Origin: Emydura subglobosa
Lineage: Eukaryota > Chordata > Testudines > Chelidae
DNA length: 64,000 nucleotides
Reading direction: 5' to 3'
Assembly (NCBI GenBank): GCA_007922225.1
Contig: ML680053.1
Coordinates: forward strand, 16,003,877-16,067,876
The notes beneath the pieces are model-generated. The model searched no databases. It saw only the letters and a list, made by a program, of their open reading frames with translations, and was not told the origin of the DNA. Shown piece by piece: positions 1 through 29,420 of the stretch. Within the stretch, counting starts at the first letter, position 1. Every line of letters starts with the position of its first letter. Both the position numbers and the translations under genes were made by a program.

Positions 1-1037
1 TAAGATGTAGAGGGAGACAAAAATGGGGACCAAGGACAGAGCCACGTGGAACCTCCATAGGCAAAAAAAGCCTTATCAGCATAGCAATTAAACATGAGAT
101 TTCATAAATGCATCTGTGACAGGGCGTATCAGTCACGCACTGAGACAGCAAGGATTAAAGACTCATTGTAGGCTAAATAAGCCATGCCCCCTTTGCCTTT
201 GCTGGGCATGCTCAGCTAGGTAGGGGGTATAAAAGCCAGTCACCCGACTTAGTTGGGGCAGCAGATAGCTGACCAAGAAGGAAGCACTCTGCCGGCTCTC
301 TCCAGGAGACCACTGCCGACACCAGGAACAGAGCCAGACACCACCAGGCCCCAACCGGAGTCCAGGCTGCCAGGCAGGTCCCGAAAAGGGACCAAGCTGT
401 CGGGGGCCACATGGACGGGGGACCCCACAGACCCTGGAGGACCGAGGAATGCTGCTGTCGCCAGGGTAGGAAGTAGCCCAGGGGGCCCAAGGGCTGTAAG
501 AGGGGGAGCAACAGTCACCGTCAGCATGTTTCAGGTGGAGCCCCGCTGATGTGGTGACCAACACCTCTGCCATCTACAGGGCCCTGGGCTACCTTGGGCA
601 CCACATCCCCACAGGCAGCGCCCCACTACCCCAATGGGCCATTAGGCCACGCAGCTCTGACACAGGGGGCCCCTCTGTTGACTCTGGCCGTTAGGCCATG
701 CCGCCTTGACATGGGGAGGCCAGGCCACTGACTCTGGCCATTAGGCCGCACCACCCTGATGCAGGGAGACTGTGCCACTGACTCTGCCCATTAGGTCATG
801 CTGCCTGACGAGGAAGTCACATTACTGACTCCAGCTATTAGGCCACGTGACCCTGATTACAGGGCCACCCTGCTAACTTGAACTGCTGTGCTGTCAGCCT
901 GGAAGAGGATCAGAAAGAAGAAGCATAAACCCACAGCCTTTTCCCCTCTTCCCCCGCATATGTGACCTGACACCCATGCCAGGGCATAGCAGCCCCCCGG
1001 CAGCATCTATGACTTTAAAACACAACAATTAAGTTAC
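1..1037 (+). repeat. LTR-like repeat with TATA box and 50-bp tandem repeats
   Basis: No host exon is seen here; this is the part of MRE11 intron 11 inside the window. From about 118 to 1010 the sequence looks like a retroelement LTR or a similar promoter-bearing repeat on the plus strand. A TATA box (GGTATAAAAG) lies at about 226-235, followed by a GC-rich leader. The array at 620-870 is listed separately. No primer-binding site or paired LTR is visible, and the ends are not clear TG...CA. The open frames at 163-573 on both strands are GC-rich chance frames without recognisable domains. The family assignment is an inference. Confidence 0.4.
620..870 (+). repeat. tandem array, about 5 copies of a ~50-bp unit
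   Basis: The core ATTAGGCC (or GTTAGGCC, ATTAGGTC) recurs at about 641, 690, 740, 790 and 837. Each copy is preceded by a GACTCTGGCC-like word and followed by a degenerate block with CCCTGA. Spacing is 47 to 50 bp. The units differ by several substitutions, so the array is old. It sits downstream of the TATA box of the LTR-like repeat and is probably part of it. Confidence 0.75.
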
Positions 1038-19302
<18,265 letters not shown>

Positions 19303-19322
<20 letters not shown>

Positions 19323-19441
19323 CTCTGCGCTCAGAATGGCTCCAGGTGGCTAGGACTCCTCACTGAGCAGTTCTGGACAGAGCTTGACAGGTCATGCAGA
19401 GCAGGAAATTCTGGTCTAGCTTCAAATATACAGAATAGTGT
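19303..19441 (-). CDS. MRE11: MRE11 exon 2 (5'UTR and residues 1-7)
   Basis: The start ATG is 19322-19320, opening MSPINSR; the R7 codon is split by the donor (CG|GTAAGC). The 5'UTR part runs 19323-19441, preceded by a good acceptor (CTTGTCTTTTAG). The start was chosen because it puts D20 and H22 of the nuclease motif at the conserved numbers. Confidence 0.9.
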
Positions 19442-19689
19442 CTAAAAGACAAGAATACAAACGGATTACAATTAAACGTATAATAAACTGAGTTCATGCC
19501 ACCTACCCCATTCTGCACTGTGAAAGTTGTACTACTCCTTTTTAAAGAAATACAAAAAGCCAGTTATATTTAAGAAAATGACTTTTTTTTGTTTATCGAT
19601 TTCATTACTGCTTAATGTAATCAGGTATAAAGGGCAAAATGAACCTCTATTTCTGCCCCATGCACACCACTTTGGAATATTGGCATTCC

Positions 19690-19755
19690 AAAGGTATTTA
19701 GCAGGATTTCTCAGTGTCTGGTCCTTGAGATCAAAAGGTTGAGAAACACTGGTAT
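19690..19755. repeat. possible hAT end remnant
   Basis: CTCAGTGTCTGGTCC and GGTTGAGAAACACTGG lie about 35 bp apart. They look like the two ends of a CAGTG...CACTG hAT element with almost all of the interior deleted. No clear target duplication was found. Confidence 0.3.
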
Positions 19756-20400
19756 ATAGCACAGAAGCTGTCCCAGAAATAGGGTTTGGACGAGCTACCC
19801 TTCCCAATTTAAGTAACGATGCTGCACCTGACCAGCGATGAGATAGGACTCCCTAAACCAGCAGGCATCCAACCTTTCCCGGACTAGGCGGCCAGGCGGG
19901 CAAGCTGCCTGCGACAACCACGCACGGAGCAGACAGAAGCACAGCCCATGCTGTCTCCTGCCTGATCTCGGTGGCACTGGCAGATATGTGCTCAAAGGAG
20001 ACCGGAGAAGGAGACCAGGCAGCCCCAGCTACACAGCCGCGGCTCTTTAGCCGCTACACCGCCTCCCGCTTTTCGCTCGGCCTTTTCCCCGGCCGATCCC
20101 GGCTGCCGTGGGCCGCCACACCGTGCCCGCTCGGCCAAAGCTTGCACCCAAACAACGTGGCACCACACGTGCCATCTAAACACCGCGCCGAGCACCGGAG
20201 CATGGCGCAGGGGGGGCAGCAATACCAAGCAGCCCCCCGCTGTGCAGGGCGGCCCAGGGCACTGCGGGGGGCCCGGCCCGCCTCCCCTCAGCCCCTGCAC
20301 CAGCGGGAAACTGATGCTGATGCCGCCGCCGCCCTGCCCCCTCGGCCCCGGCTGACCCGGGCAGGGACGAGCAGAGCAGAGCAGAGCGCGCGCTCCTCAC

Positions 20401-20480
20401 CGGGCCGTTGCAGGCCTAGCTCAACAGCCGCCCGCCGCGACCAGAACTCGCTGCGCTTTCGGTTTCCATAGCGCTGAAGG
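20401..20480 (-). other. MRE11: MRE11 non-coding exon 1 (5' end approximate)
   Basis: A donor CCCG|GTGAGG at 20401/20400 on the minus strand, within the CpG island, fits a non-coding first exon that joins the exon starting at 19441. The 5' end is set by guess near the GC box at 20479-20488. No ATG-initiated frame is needed here. Confidence 0.6.
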
Positions 20481-20720
20481 GGCGGGGCTATAGGACGTGC
20501 CCCCCTCTCGCGATAACTGCCCGCCAAATCCCGCCTGGCCTGACCCGTCCCTTCTCTAGGCCGGGACGCAGTTGGTCAGACTGGAACCAATCCCAGGCAG
20601 GCGCCAGGCAGTGCCGCGGCACTTCCGGGAGGAGCGGCGGACCGGAAGTGGTGTGCTGATTCCTCCTCTTTTCGCCCCCACCCCCCCGTCTCTGAGCTGG
20701 CTGGGTGGGTTTCACGTGGC
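20402..20720. promoter_or_regulatory. divergent CpG-island promoter of MRE11 and ANKRD49
   Basis: TATA-less, CpG-rich DNA lies between two outward-facing first exons about 300 bp apart. Visible sites are a GC box GGGGCGGGGC (20479-20488), TCTCGCGA (20506-20513), CCAAT (20587-20591), and two oppositely oriented ETS/GABP-type sites, CTTCCGG (20622-20628) and CCGGAAGT (20642-20649). Paired ETS sites, CCAAT and TCTCGCGA-type motifs are typical of housekeeping divergent promoters. The head-to-head arrangement of these two genes is the same as in human. Shared regulation is an inference. Confidence 0.85.
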
Positions 20721-20805
20721 GGGGAGGCGCCGCTGAGGTGCCTGCCTCTGTCTGTCGACGAGCGGCCCAACCCCTGGAGAACGCGGTGGGCATGAGCCTG
20801 GGCAG
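20700..20805 (+). other. ANKRD49: ANKRD49 non-coding exon 1
   Basis: A consensus donor GGGCAG|GTATGT at 20805/20806 on the plus strand closes a GC-rich exon. Its 5' end is unknown, about 20690-20710. It contains an ATG at 20792 opening a very short upstream frame (MSLGR) that would run into the next exon. Confidence 0.65.
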
Positions 20806-20825
20806 GTATGTTTTTGTCCCCGTAG

Positions 20826-21130
20826 CAGCTTAAGGCGGGACCCAGTCACAGCTTGGAAGCTAAGCAGGGTCCGGGTGGGTTGGTGCCCGTATGGGTGCCT
20901 TGCCTTGCCTTGCCTTGGCAGGAGCCCCTGGCGCTTCCAGAAGCGGCCCAGGTGGTTTAGTAAGTGACCCTTGTTTCCTGGAATCCATATGGACCCTGCT
21001 GCCCCAGGGGAGTGTTAAGGGGCCTCTGGAAGTGCTGGCTGTGGGGTGGGATGTGAACCTGTCCTCCTGGCCACTCTTGCTCATTACAAAACTTAAGGCG
21101 CTGTGAATGCCAGCTGTGGGATTACCACAG
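20826..21130 (+). repeat. 5S rRNA-derived SINE, decayed
   Basis: The words TTGGAAGCTAAGCAGGGTC, then GGGTTGGTGCCCGTATGGG, match the internal Pol III promoter part of 5S rRNA (GGAAGCTAAGCAGGGTC, then GGTTAGTACTTGGATGGG). They are followed by a non-5S body with GTGAACC...GTCCTCCTGGCC. Reptile genomes carry such 5S-headed SINEs. It starts 20 bp after the ANKRD49 exon 1 donor. A (CCTTG)4-like pentamer run is at about 20898-20918. It is not a functional 5S gene: the 5' and 3' thirds are missing. Confidence 0.6.
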
Positions 21131-21444
21131 TGACCTGGCTGGAGTCCAGCTCAGCTCAGCAGTCACCTGAGACATGCTTTGCATTATCAAAACAAGGAAT
21201 GGGAGTGAGTTGTTTGGGGGAAGTGGAATCAAGCCAGCTACCCTGCTGAGTGCAATGCTCACTAGCCCATCTTCTGCTGTGCACTAGTTGCATCTTGGGA
21301 GCAGGAGCCAGAAGGGACAGGTGGCTCAGGCAATCAGCAGAGGACAGGAACAAAAGGGTGCTGGCAGCAGTGGTGGGCAGGAGGCAGACCTTGGCTTCCA
21401 TCCCTTTTCTTTGAATTTTAAAGAAGGGTAATGTTGAGCTCAGA

Positions 21445-21562
21445 CAAGTTAGTATACTTGTGTTTGTGACCTTTTGCCTAGATAAGTAATGATGCGCTAA
21501 AGCATAAGGTATATATGTGTTTGTGATCTTGAGCATAGATAAGTGAGGATGCATTAAAGCAA
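21445..21562 (+). repeat. degenerate tandem duplication, ~75-bp unit
   Basis: Two copies of a unit with TGTGTTTGTGA...GATAAGTAATGATGCGCTAAAGC and TGTGTTTGTGATCTTGAGCATAGATAAGTGAGG lie in ANKRD49 intron 1. The rest of the intron (21131-22540) shows no recognised element. Confidence 0.55.
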
Positions 21563-22558
21563 GTTGGTAAAGGTAGGGGGCTACCTGAGTTCATGCCCTC
21601 TAGAAACACATGTATGCTAACTTGCCTTAGCTCAACTGGCCTGTAGGTTCCTTGCGTTATGGCCAAAAATACTGTAATACAAATCTATAATAACACAACA
21701 AATCAAACACATAAAAAAAGACATAAGCTAGCAAGCAGGCTAGCCCTGTGAGCTACAGTAAACTCATTCTTAAATGGGAGAAGGAAGGCTGAAGGATTAA
21801 ACTGAATGCATGCTTCTGAGGATTGTGTGTCTGACATCTCCTGCAGTTTCACAGAAAATCCTGTCCTGTTCAACACAAGGCTGCCTCTCTGCAGAGGTGG
21901 TCTGAAGCTTCCTTTCTGCCCCAGTCATGGGTTTCTCTCCTAGCTATAGTGCTTTACAGAGGAAATGCCCTGTGTTCTCCCTCTTTCTCACCTCATCTGC
22001 ACCCTGTAGCCACCCCAGGCACAGAATTCTTCTGGGTGAAGCGTATAGATAAGTCATTATTGTTACAACTCAAAGGTAAAACAGAAGCAAAAACTAATGC
22101 TGGAAATAGACATTATAACTAATGTCTAAACACTGTGTTCCCCCAAAGAAATGGTATTGTGCCTTTTAAAATGTTAGCCATTTGGCTGCTGCATAGCATT
22201 CCAAGCACATTATGCAAAATGTGCTGCTCCGTATACTTTTGCAGATATAATTACTCAGTACAAGCACTCTTTTCTGGTGGTTTTTAATAGCAAAGGTGTT
22301 AACTTGCAGTTAATACAGTTCATGTTCACATAGCCAGTTTGGTAAAATGTACTTACAACTGGCACTATTAAAATTGGTTCTTGAAAATTGTTTCACTGTA
22401 TTGCTGCTGTTGGCTCAGTCCTTGGTTTAGCTTTTGTTGATGGCTTATGTTTGTGTGTTTGGCAAAAGCTAGTAATGAATGACTCAGAAAAGAAGCAAGA
22501 CCACAGATGGAAAAAAAAATAATTTTGTACATTTGGCACTTACAGATGCTAACTAAAA

Positions 22559-22831
22559 ATGAATGAAAGTGGAAAATCAGATGAGAAAAATACTGACAAT
22601 AGAGAAGATGACAGAGAAGAGTTATTGGAATTTACTGAGAACTTTAATCAACTTGAATTGTTGGAAACACACAAACATCTCATTCCTATTGGAACTCAGA
22701 GTCTTTGGTCAGGAGATTCAGAGGAGGAGGAGGAGGAGGAGGAAAAAAATGAGGAGTGGTACCAAATGCAAGAAAAGAAAATGGAGAACAATCCAGAAAA
22801 ACTGCTGCTTTGGGCAGCTGAAAAGAATCGG
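22559..22831 (+). CDS. ANKRD49: ANKRD49 coding exon 1 (residues 1-91)
   Basis: 273 bp, ends in phase 0. It contains an acidic run coded by GAGGAGGAGG-type triplets at 22720-22743. That trinucleotide tract is a likely site of length variation (eight Glu here). Confidence 0.95.
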
Positions 22832-24787
22832 GTAAGAAGGAGTTTATCCACTTTATATACATATTTTTGACTGTTTTGCCTTAAATTGGTATCTACACAG
22901 ATTCTGCTTAAAAACAACAATCTAGCTGTAATTATCTTTTTTCAAAGCATGTTAGGAGCCCAATCACCTGGACCGAGAACATTTGGGCCCAGGATTATCC
23001 TGCAAGGTAATCCAGAGGTGGCCCACTTTCAAGGCACCAGGGCTCCATGTAAGTTCAGGTGTCTCTCCATGCAGCTCAGCTTGTAGGATCAAGGCCTTGA
23101 TTTGTACCAAGAGCTCAAATACTAACACTGTTCTGAAATTACTGTGAACTGGAAAGAGCATTCTAGGGGTATTAATGCAAATTATGAGCCCAACAGATAC
23201 ATTCTTAATCCTATTATATTGTATTGCTTTAATGGCTGTCATATTAAAACAATTTTGAATGGTGAAATGAGGTCATCTCTTGCCAATGATCTGTTGGCAC
23301 TGTGTCAACTAAAGCTGGTTAACTACTTCCAAGAATACTGCTACTTGGAGAATAATTTTTTGAAGGATTTTGTTATGATTTGTGCTATGTGTGCATTAAC
23401 AAACAGTATTCTACCAGCTGTAAAGTTGGTTAAATATTGCCAGACATAACTATTTATACAAAGTTATCTTGTGGCAGAGTTCTACAGATTTTGATTGTGG
23501 TCAAGAGTTTAGTGAGATTCAATGAAAGATTGGTTTGGATCCAGTTATATGAATAAGACCATCAACAATTCTATTGTAGAGGATAACTTTTTAAAATAAG
23601 GAATATAACCTCTTATGCTTTAAGGCATAAACTAAGCACTAAATGAAGGGAGTTGGGAATAATTTGGGGCAAGTTGTTCCATAATTGGAAACAGGGTTGC
23701 TTGAAGTCAGTGGGACTGAAGCAAATACCTTTAAGTACATGCTTGCTTGAACTGGGGCCAGAAACAGGATGCTGTGCTAAGTAGACTACTGGTCTCATCC
23801 AGTGGGGGCAATTCCTGTTTATCCTTAAGATTAAAAAGAAACAAAAAAAATTCTTATCTCAAACATGGTCCATTTTCCTCAAAACTATGCTATATGGAAG
23901 ATTAATTGTGTTGTGACTGAAGGGGAAGATAATTATTCTTCACAAAAATATTCCTGTTAAGTGGTAGTTTATCCTATATGCACTAAAATCAACTATCAGA
24001 CTATAAATTAACCTTATTTAATTACACTTATTTACCTTATTTAATTACATAAGCTGCTAATTGTGAAAGTACAGTGTCTGTGTGTGCATTTATGTACCAG
24101 TGTGTGCATTTATGTACCAGTGTGTTCATGTCTGGTCTCCAAAAGAAATGGCAACAGTAAAATAATTGGTATCCTTTAAAATTGTTTGTATATAAAGCTT
24201 CTTCCTGAGATCAATATTATAAACTTCCTTTGACTGCATACCAAGCTGTCTCTAGATTGTAGGAATAAAAGCAGTGCATCTCATTGGGTGTGGGTTATAT
24301 TAAACTGTCTGTCTTTCTTACGTAGCTTAGTGCAGTGCAGAGGCTCCTTTCTCAAAAACTTGCTCCCGTTAACATCCGAGACGAAGATCAGTACACTCCC
24401 CTCCATCGAGCTGCCTACAGTGGACATTTAGATGTTGTGCGTGAATTGATTGCCCAAGGTGCAGATGTCCAGGCACTGACAGTGGATGGTTGGACACCTC
24501 TACATAGTGCATGTAAGTGGAACAATACAAAGGTGGCTTCATTTTTACTTCAGCATGGTGCAGACATCAACGCTCAAACAAATGGATTGCTGACACCATT
24601 GCATCTTGCTGCAGGAAACAGAGGGAGTAAGGAAACTCTTGAACTTCTGCTGATGAATCGTTACCTGAAACCTAACCTAAAAAATAACTTGGATGAAACT
24701 GCATTTGATATTGCTAGAAGGACTGACATATATCACTACCTTTTTGAAATTGTAGAAAATTGCACAAATTCTGTGCCAGATTCTTAA
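22559..24787 (+). CDS. ANKRD49: ANKRD49, ankyrin repeat domain protein 49 (two coding exons)
   Basis: Coding exons 22559-22831 and 24326-24787 (stop TAA) give 244 residues; human is 239. The donor is AATCGG|GTAAG and the acceptor TACGTAG. Layout: acidic N-terminus with E55-E62, WYQMQEKKM, a degenerate first ankyrin repeat near 78-110, then repeats at 111-143 (DQYTPLHRAAYSGHLDVV), about 146-178 (GWTPLHSACKWNN) and about 180-213 (LLTPLHLAAGNRG). The ATG was chosen because the acceptor lies just upstream (CACTTACAG at about 22537-22545) and the reading frame begins with an acidic head like the human protein. Known of the family: a small nuclear/cytosolic ankyrin protein reported to raise fetal globin expression and to act in male germ cells; the molecular role is unclear. 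All key ankyrin TPLH motifs are intact. Confidence 0.97.
24061..24130 (+). repeat. 20-bp tandem duplication in ANKRD49 intron 2
   Basis: CAGTGTGTGCATTTATGTAC occurs twice in tandem, with a third partial copy. A short minisatellite. The rest of 22832-24325 holds no recognised element. Confidence 0.8.
24326..24787 (+). CDS. ANKRD49: ANKRD49 coding exon 2 (residues 92-244)
   Basis: 462 bp including the stop. It carries ankyrin repeats 2-4 and the C-terminal YHYLFEIVENC segment. The frame is open from the acceptor to the stop. Confidence 0.97.
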   Translation, partial: LSAVQRLLSQKLAPVNIRDEDQYTPLHRAAYSGHLDVVRELIAQGADVQALTVDGWTPLHSACKWNNTKVASFLLQHGADINAQTNGLLTPLHLAAGNRGSKETLELLLMNRYLKPNLKNNLDETAFDIARRTDIYHYLFEIVENCTNSVPDS

Positions 24788-25345
24788 AAATTCTAATTAT
24801 TTAAACATTTGAATGTGCATTTCACTTACTTCCTTTTTGTAACATGGCATACTTTATACTTGCACCCAAAATTGGTGGTTTCTAGCCACTTCTCAAGAAA
24901 GATTTAATGGGAGATATTGTAGAGGGAGGTCTCATGACTCAGATTTCATTATTTTTGCAAAATAAATGGCCATCAGACTTTGACATATTATCACTTTTAT
25001 TCAGTGGGACTTAAGGTGTTTAGTATTCTGCAGGATAAAGCTTTCGGTGAATTTAGTAATTTGCAATGGGTCTCCACTTAATTAGTGCAAATTAGCAAGA
25101 ACCTACTGTTTTTAAAGTCCCAAACATTAATATCAAGTCAAGGAGAAAGCTGGAACATTAACTGTTATGTGAAAAATTCTAGCAGGTTATGCACAAATTA
25201 GTAGTCAGTGTTTGTTTTAAATTTTGTTTGTGAGACACTTATTTTAACTCTTTAAAAAGTGCATGAAAACACCAACTGAAAATGTAACTAACTTATACAG
25301 GAGACATTCGAAATATTAAAATAAAATACTTAACACTAAATATTG
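24788..25345 (+). terminator. ANKRD49: ANKRD49 3'UTR and polyadenylation signals
   Basis: AATAAA occurs at 24961-24966 and 25320-25325. The second has a TTGTTGTGTTGTG GU-rich element just downstream and is the better candidate for the main cleavage site, near 25340. Confidence 0.7.
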
Positions 25346-26120
25346 TTGTGTTGTGGATCTTTGTTAAAAACCTAATAATCAATGCAGTTGTCTGTTCATT
25401 AACCAAGATATTATTCCTATGGTGTTAAAGCAGTTCCCGTTTTATTGGTACTTTTATATGGAGATGACTGTCATTAAGGGTCCTATTTACACTCTCCTTC
25501 AAAATGAGTTAAGGAATAATGTTTAAATGCAGTTCCAACTATGCACTTGTCTACAAGTTGAAGCATGCCAGGATAAAGACAACACTTTTGTGTTTGACCT
25601 TGTTAGAACATTTTGCAGTGCAGAGGAGACCTTAGTAGTATGTCTGATCCATGCTGAAGTCTTGGACAGTTCATTCTCAGTTTTTTCTCAGAAATTCTCT
25701 CTAACTTTCAGACAGTTCCCAGAGTTCAATTCCTTATCTGATCCCCTTTTTAACTAAAAGTAGCCAGTAATACCAACTTGGAGCATTCAAATATCATGAG
25801 GCAGGCACAAAAGACATGAGATTGGATTAAAAATAATACATCTTGAGTTTTCACTGTTTACCTTCTGGCTTTTGAACCTTTTGGAGTGCACTTGGGGTGA
25901 AAATTTGTCAAGCTTTTCTCTGCAACTATGAGAGCTAGAAACTTACTCTCTGCTTTTAGTTTAAAGTAGATTCTCATGTATTCACATGACTCCTGGAGCT
26001 AGAGCTTTAAGACATACATCAAACATGATGAAACTCATGATGAAATCATAAGAGTTGGCAATGCTGTATAGTTCTTAACTCCAGCATTTTCTCCTTTTGC
26101 CAACACATTCCCCACCAAGC
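25346..26120. other. intergenic, nothing recognised
   Basis: AT-rich sequence downstream of ANKRD49. The frame 25527-25757 has no domain. Confidence 0.6.
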
Positions 26121-26920
26121 AGCTCAGGCTCAGATCCCCAAAGGTCACTGCAATGATCAGCGTTGCCTTTTAGGTGCTTAGAAAATCACAGGAACAACAC
26201 GGTGATCCACAACGCCTAAATTAGGTGCCTAGGCTCCCTAAATGAATGGGGAGATACAGGTTCCCTCACATGCGATCCACAAAAAGTCAGTGCAAGCTAG
26301 CCAAGGGGAGATGCTGATGAGAGGAGTGTGCCCTACGCCCCGTACCCTCAGAAACAGGCACGTAACTCTGGGCTGTAGGGACACAGGGCTTACGACCAGG
26401 AACTCATTTCCTGAGGTCAGGCAGCTTAGGCACCTAACTCATTTATTATGAGAATAAGTAAGGAGCCTGCCTCACGCCACAAAAAATGGTCAGCAGAAGA
26501 GGTCAGAGCACTCAGCTGGGATTCAGGAGAGTCATTAGAACAGGAGATCTGGACCCTGGGTCTTCTAACCACCAGGCTACAGAGTCATTCTCTTTCTGGC
26601 ACAATGATTCTTTAAGTATTTATACACAGCAGAAGAGCTTCAACAGGGGAGATTAAGGGAGTCCCACATCACAATATTCCATACCTCTGGTTAGAGCACT
26701 CTCCTGAGAGAGCGGTCAAATCCTTTCTTCCACTCAGGCAGAGGGAGGAAGCGAACCTGGGCCTCCCAGATCGAGTTGTACCCACTAGGCTAAACGTTAA
26801 AAGGTGGATGACCACCACCTACCTCCTCTATCCACATTTTGAATTGGGGCTGATCTGATAGGCAGCCCCTGAGCACACCCACTGGATCAGGCCCCCTAGG
26901 GCAAGAGAGTTGAATGAATA
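26120..26920. repeat. unclassified interspersed repeat with tRNA-like parts
   Basis: AGGTGCCTAGGCTCCC-type words occur near 26225. Two tRNA-like segments are GAGCACTCAGCTGGGATTCAGG (about 26507) and CTCTGGTTAGAGCACTCTCC (about 26684), with GCGAACCTGGGCCTCC nearby. This resembles a compound SINE or a MITE with tRNA-like interior. I cannot name the family. Confidence 0.4.
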
Positions 26921-27049
26921 GCTATCTTCCCACTTCATTAATTGCTCTGGAGTTTAGGCAGAAGATAAACATCTGGATGCCTACAGTGAAGCAGTATTGC
27001 AAATTCCCAGAGGCACGTAGGGAAGTTTTATTCTGAAAATTTAGTCAGT

Positions 27050-27165
27050 GAGGGTATGTCTACACTGCAATTAAAACCCATGGCTGGCCTGTGCTAGCCT
27101 ACTCAGGCTAAGGACTGTTTAATTGTGGGGTAGATGTTCAGGCTCTGTGTAGAATGCTCCCTTTT
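27050..27165. repeat. MITE, half of a palindromic element
   Basis: It begins GGGTATGTCTACACTGCAAT and continues with CATGGCTGGCC...GGCTAAGGACTGTTTAATTG, then GTAGATGTTCAGGCTC. It matches the left arm of the longer palindromic copy at 59277-59560. Confidence 0.65.
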
Positions 27166-27894
27166 TATCTTAGTGGTAGGACACTAATCATGGGACTTCT
27201 GCACCACATTTGTTTGAAGTGCTGCACTTTGGTCATTGCTTACCAAGACCAGCAATTGCACATCTACAGTACATAGCTAAGATCAGTGCCTTGTTGACTT
27301 TGTAACTCTTGCTACAGGATGGCATTAGGGTGTGCCATAATGTTGACACTGCATAGCGCACTCATCCTTGTTTAGCTCAGCAGGAAATTTTAATCTGTTA
27401 ACACAGCTTCCTGTCTTATTAAACATAAATGAAGGTATAATACTTTGCCTGCTCTCTTTCAACAACAGATTCAGCCCTTCAGAAAGCAAGCAAAAGTTCC
27501 ATGACTTAAGCAGAGTTGCACCTCCTGTCCCCCATGACACATGCTTACATTGGGAAAGATGTACATGTAGAACTTGTCAATATTGCAATTTACTTTGAAA
27601 AATGAACACATCTGGATTATTAGCTAGCTACAATAGTGTACTTTTTCAAACCTGAGTCATTTTTCCTAGTGTGTAGAAAGAAGGGTGCACACCACTTTGA
27701 TTTATCAATAGCAAGAGTTTAAAAAAAAGCATTATGTATGAAGCAAAAATTGTTATCTGTGTACATTTTTCAAGGAATCATACAACACATTTTCTGTTGT
27801 GAAAAACAACAGCTTTGGCCAGGTAGTTTTGGTCAAATCCATAGTGGTGGTGAAGATACTGATATATTTTCAGCAATGCCATCAGACTAAAAAG

Positions 27895-28045
27895 TGGCCT
27901 GCTGTATAGTGCATTTGACTGGGAGTCAGGAGACCTAGGTTTTGTTCCCAGTTTTGCTAGTGGCCTTCTGTGTAGACACTTCACCTCTCTGTAACTTGGT
28001 GACTTGCCTTCCTTTGTAAATAGTTTGAGATGGAAAGTGTTGTGG
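27895..28045 (+). repeat. tRNA-derived SINE, degenerate
   Basis: TAGTGCATTTGACTGGGAGTC, GGAGACCTAGGTTTTGTTCCC and TGTGTAGACACTTCACCTCTC follow the order of the Pol III SINE at 16283. The tail is a TTGTAAATAGTTTGAGATGG-type end. Confidence 0.6.
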
Positions 28046-29420
28046 AAGTAGTATTAGCACTTCTATTATACTGTACAGAACTGCAATTGAAAGGTGAAAT
28101 TTCAAAGTACAATACTGGTTTAGAAATTCTATTTGTAGCATGCCTGCAGAAGGTGAATATAACCTCGAGTCAAAACCACACTAGTATCACACAGAATAAC
28201 AGAGATACAAACATGGGTCTTTTGTCTATATTTTCATGTTAGTGGTGTTTTAATATATTTATTAATATGATTGTAAATTCTCTAGACACTAAACAAACGT
28301 TTGTTCCATGACACAGGCATATACTGCTAATCATGTGTAACTCAAAGCCTAGGCTAGGGTCTACACTAGAATTTACAAATGTTGTTAGGATAGGTTAATG
28401 TGTTAAAACACAACAAAAAAAGACAAGCATAGACAAGCACAAGTTTTCAAAGTCATTATTCCCTATATATGACTCATTACTGAATACAAACTCTGCATCC
28501 ATACAACTAGGTACTGTGTCCGTAACACAAACTTTAATTTCAGGTTCTCCAAAATTCAAAGTCAGGGCCTACCTGAGGCTGGTCAAATTGATGTGAATGG
28601 CAAAACTCCCACAATTTTCTACCAGACCAACATCAGACCATCAATCTTTGCACCCCTACCTCCATCTAGTGGCGTTCTCTATGTACTACAATAGATACCA
28701 ACTGATTCTCAAATTTGGGGGGGGGGAAATCTGCTAAACAAAAGGCAAAGCTCTGTGCTTTATTTTTATGAATAGAATACATTTCAAGATGCTTAATCTT
28801 ATGCAGTTTGCAAACTTCATTATTATGAAAATCAGAAATTCTTCTTACACTATAAATCTACAACAGCCAACCAATTAAGCAGAATTTTTTTGTTTCCTGT
28901 GATTTTTTCTGTAGGTCCTCTCCTTTAAATAGCTATGCTTCTAACTCTGGCAACATGTAGAGATGGGGCAAAGAAAAGGTTAATTCATGCAGTGTGCATA
29001 CTCCATGTCCAATATACTGACTTGCACAAACAAGTCCGATACAACAGTTAAAAATCCACACCAACTTTTAACTCTATTTTATGCTTTGAGCCATGAAGTG
29101 GCCGCAGCCGGCTTATAAGGCAGCAAAGAATTATTACTTAGTGTGCCATAAGCCACAGACACTGGATATTCCTAGCCGTAAGCTAGCACCAAAAGAGAAG
29201 TGGTTTCTAGCATTAGGACAGATAACACCGTAGATAAAATGCAGTTTACCCAACTGCCCTTAGTGTGCTTCCCACCCTGCCGAGCTCCTGGCTTTTAAAA
29301 CGGGTGGAAGACCCAGAAAGTGGGACAGCAAAGGAGCACGGTGTGAGTGTATTTGATTAATTTCTTTTACCCAAAACTGTGACTTCTTTAGATTGTGATG
29401 GTGCCTCAAACGGGACTTTC
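28046..29420. other. intergenic region upstream of C11orf97
   Basis: AT-rich up to about 29240, then rising GC content toward the CpG island. G9 run at about 28720. Nothing else recognised. Confidence 0.5.

Noticed and set aside
620..870. A CRISPR array
   Set aside because: Unit cores are diverged, repeats are adjacent with no unique spacers of constant size, and the context is vertebrate intron DNA.
20840..20890. A functional 5S rRNA gene
   Set aside because: Only the middle part matches; the 5' third and the 3' third with the T-run terminator are missing.
22696..22920. Minus-strand frame with a poly-Ser run
   Set aside because: It is the antisense of the acidic Glu run in ANKRD49 exon 1.
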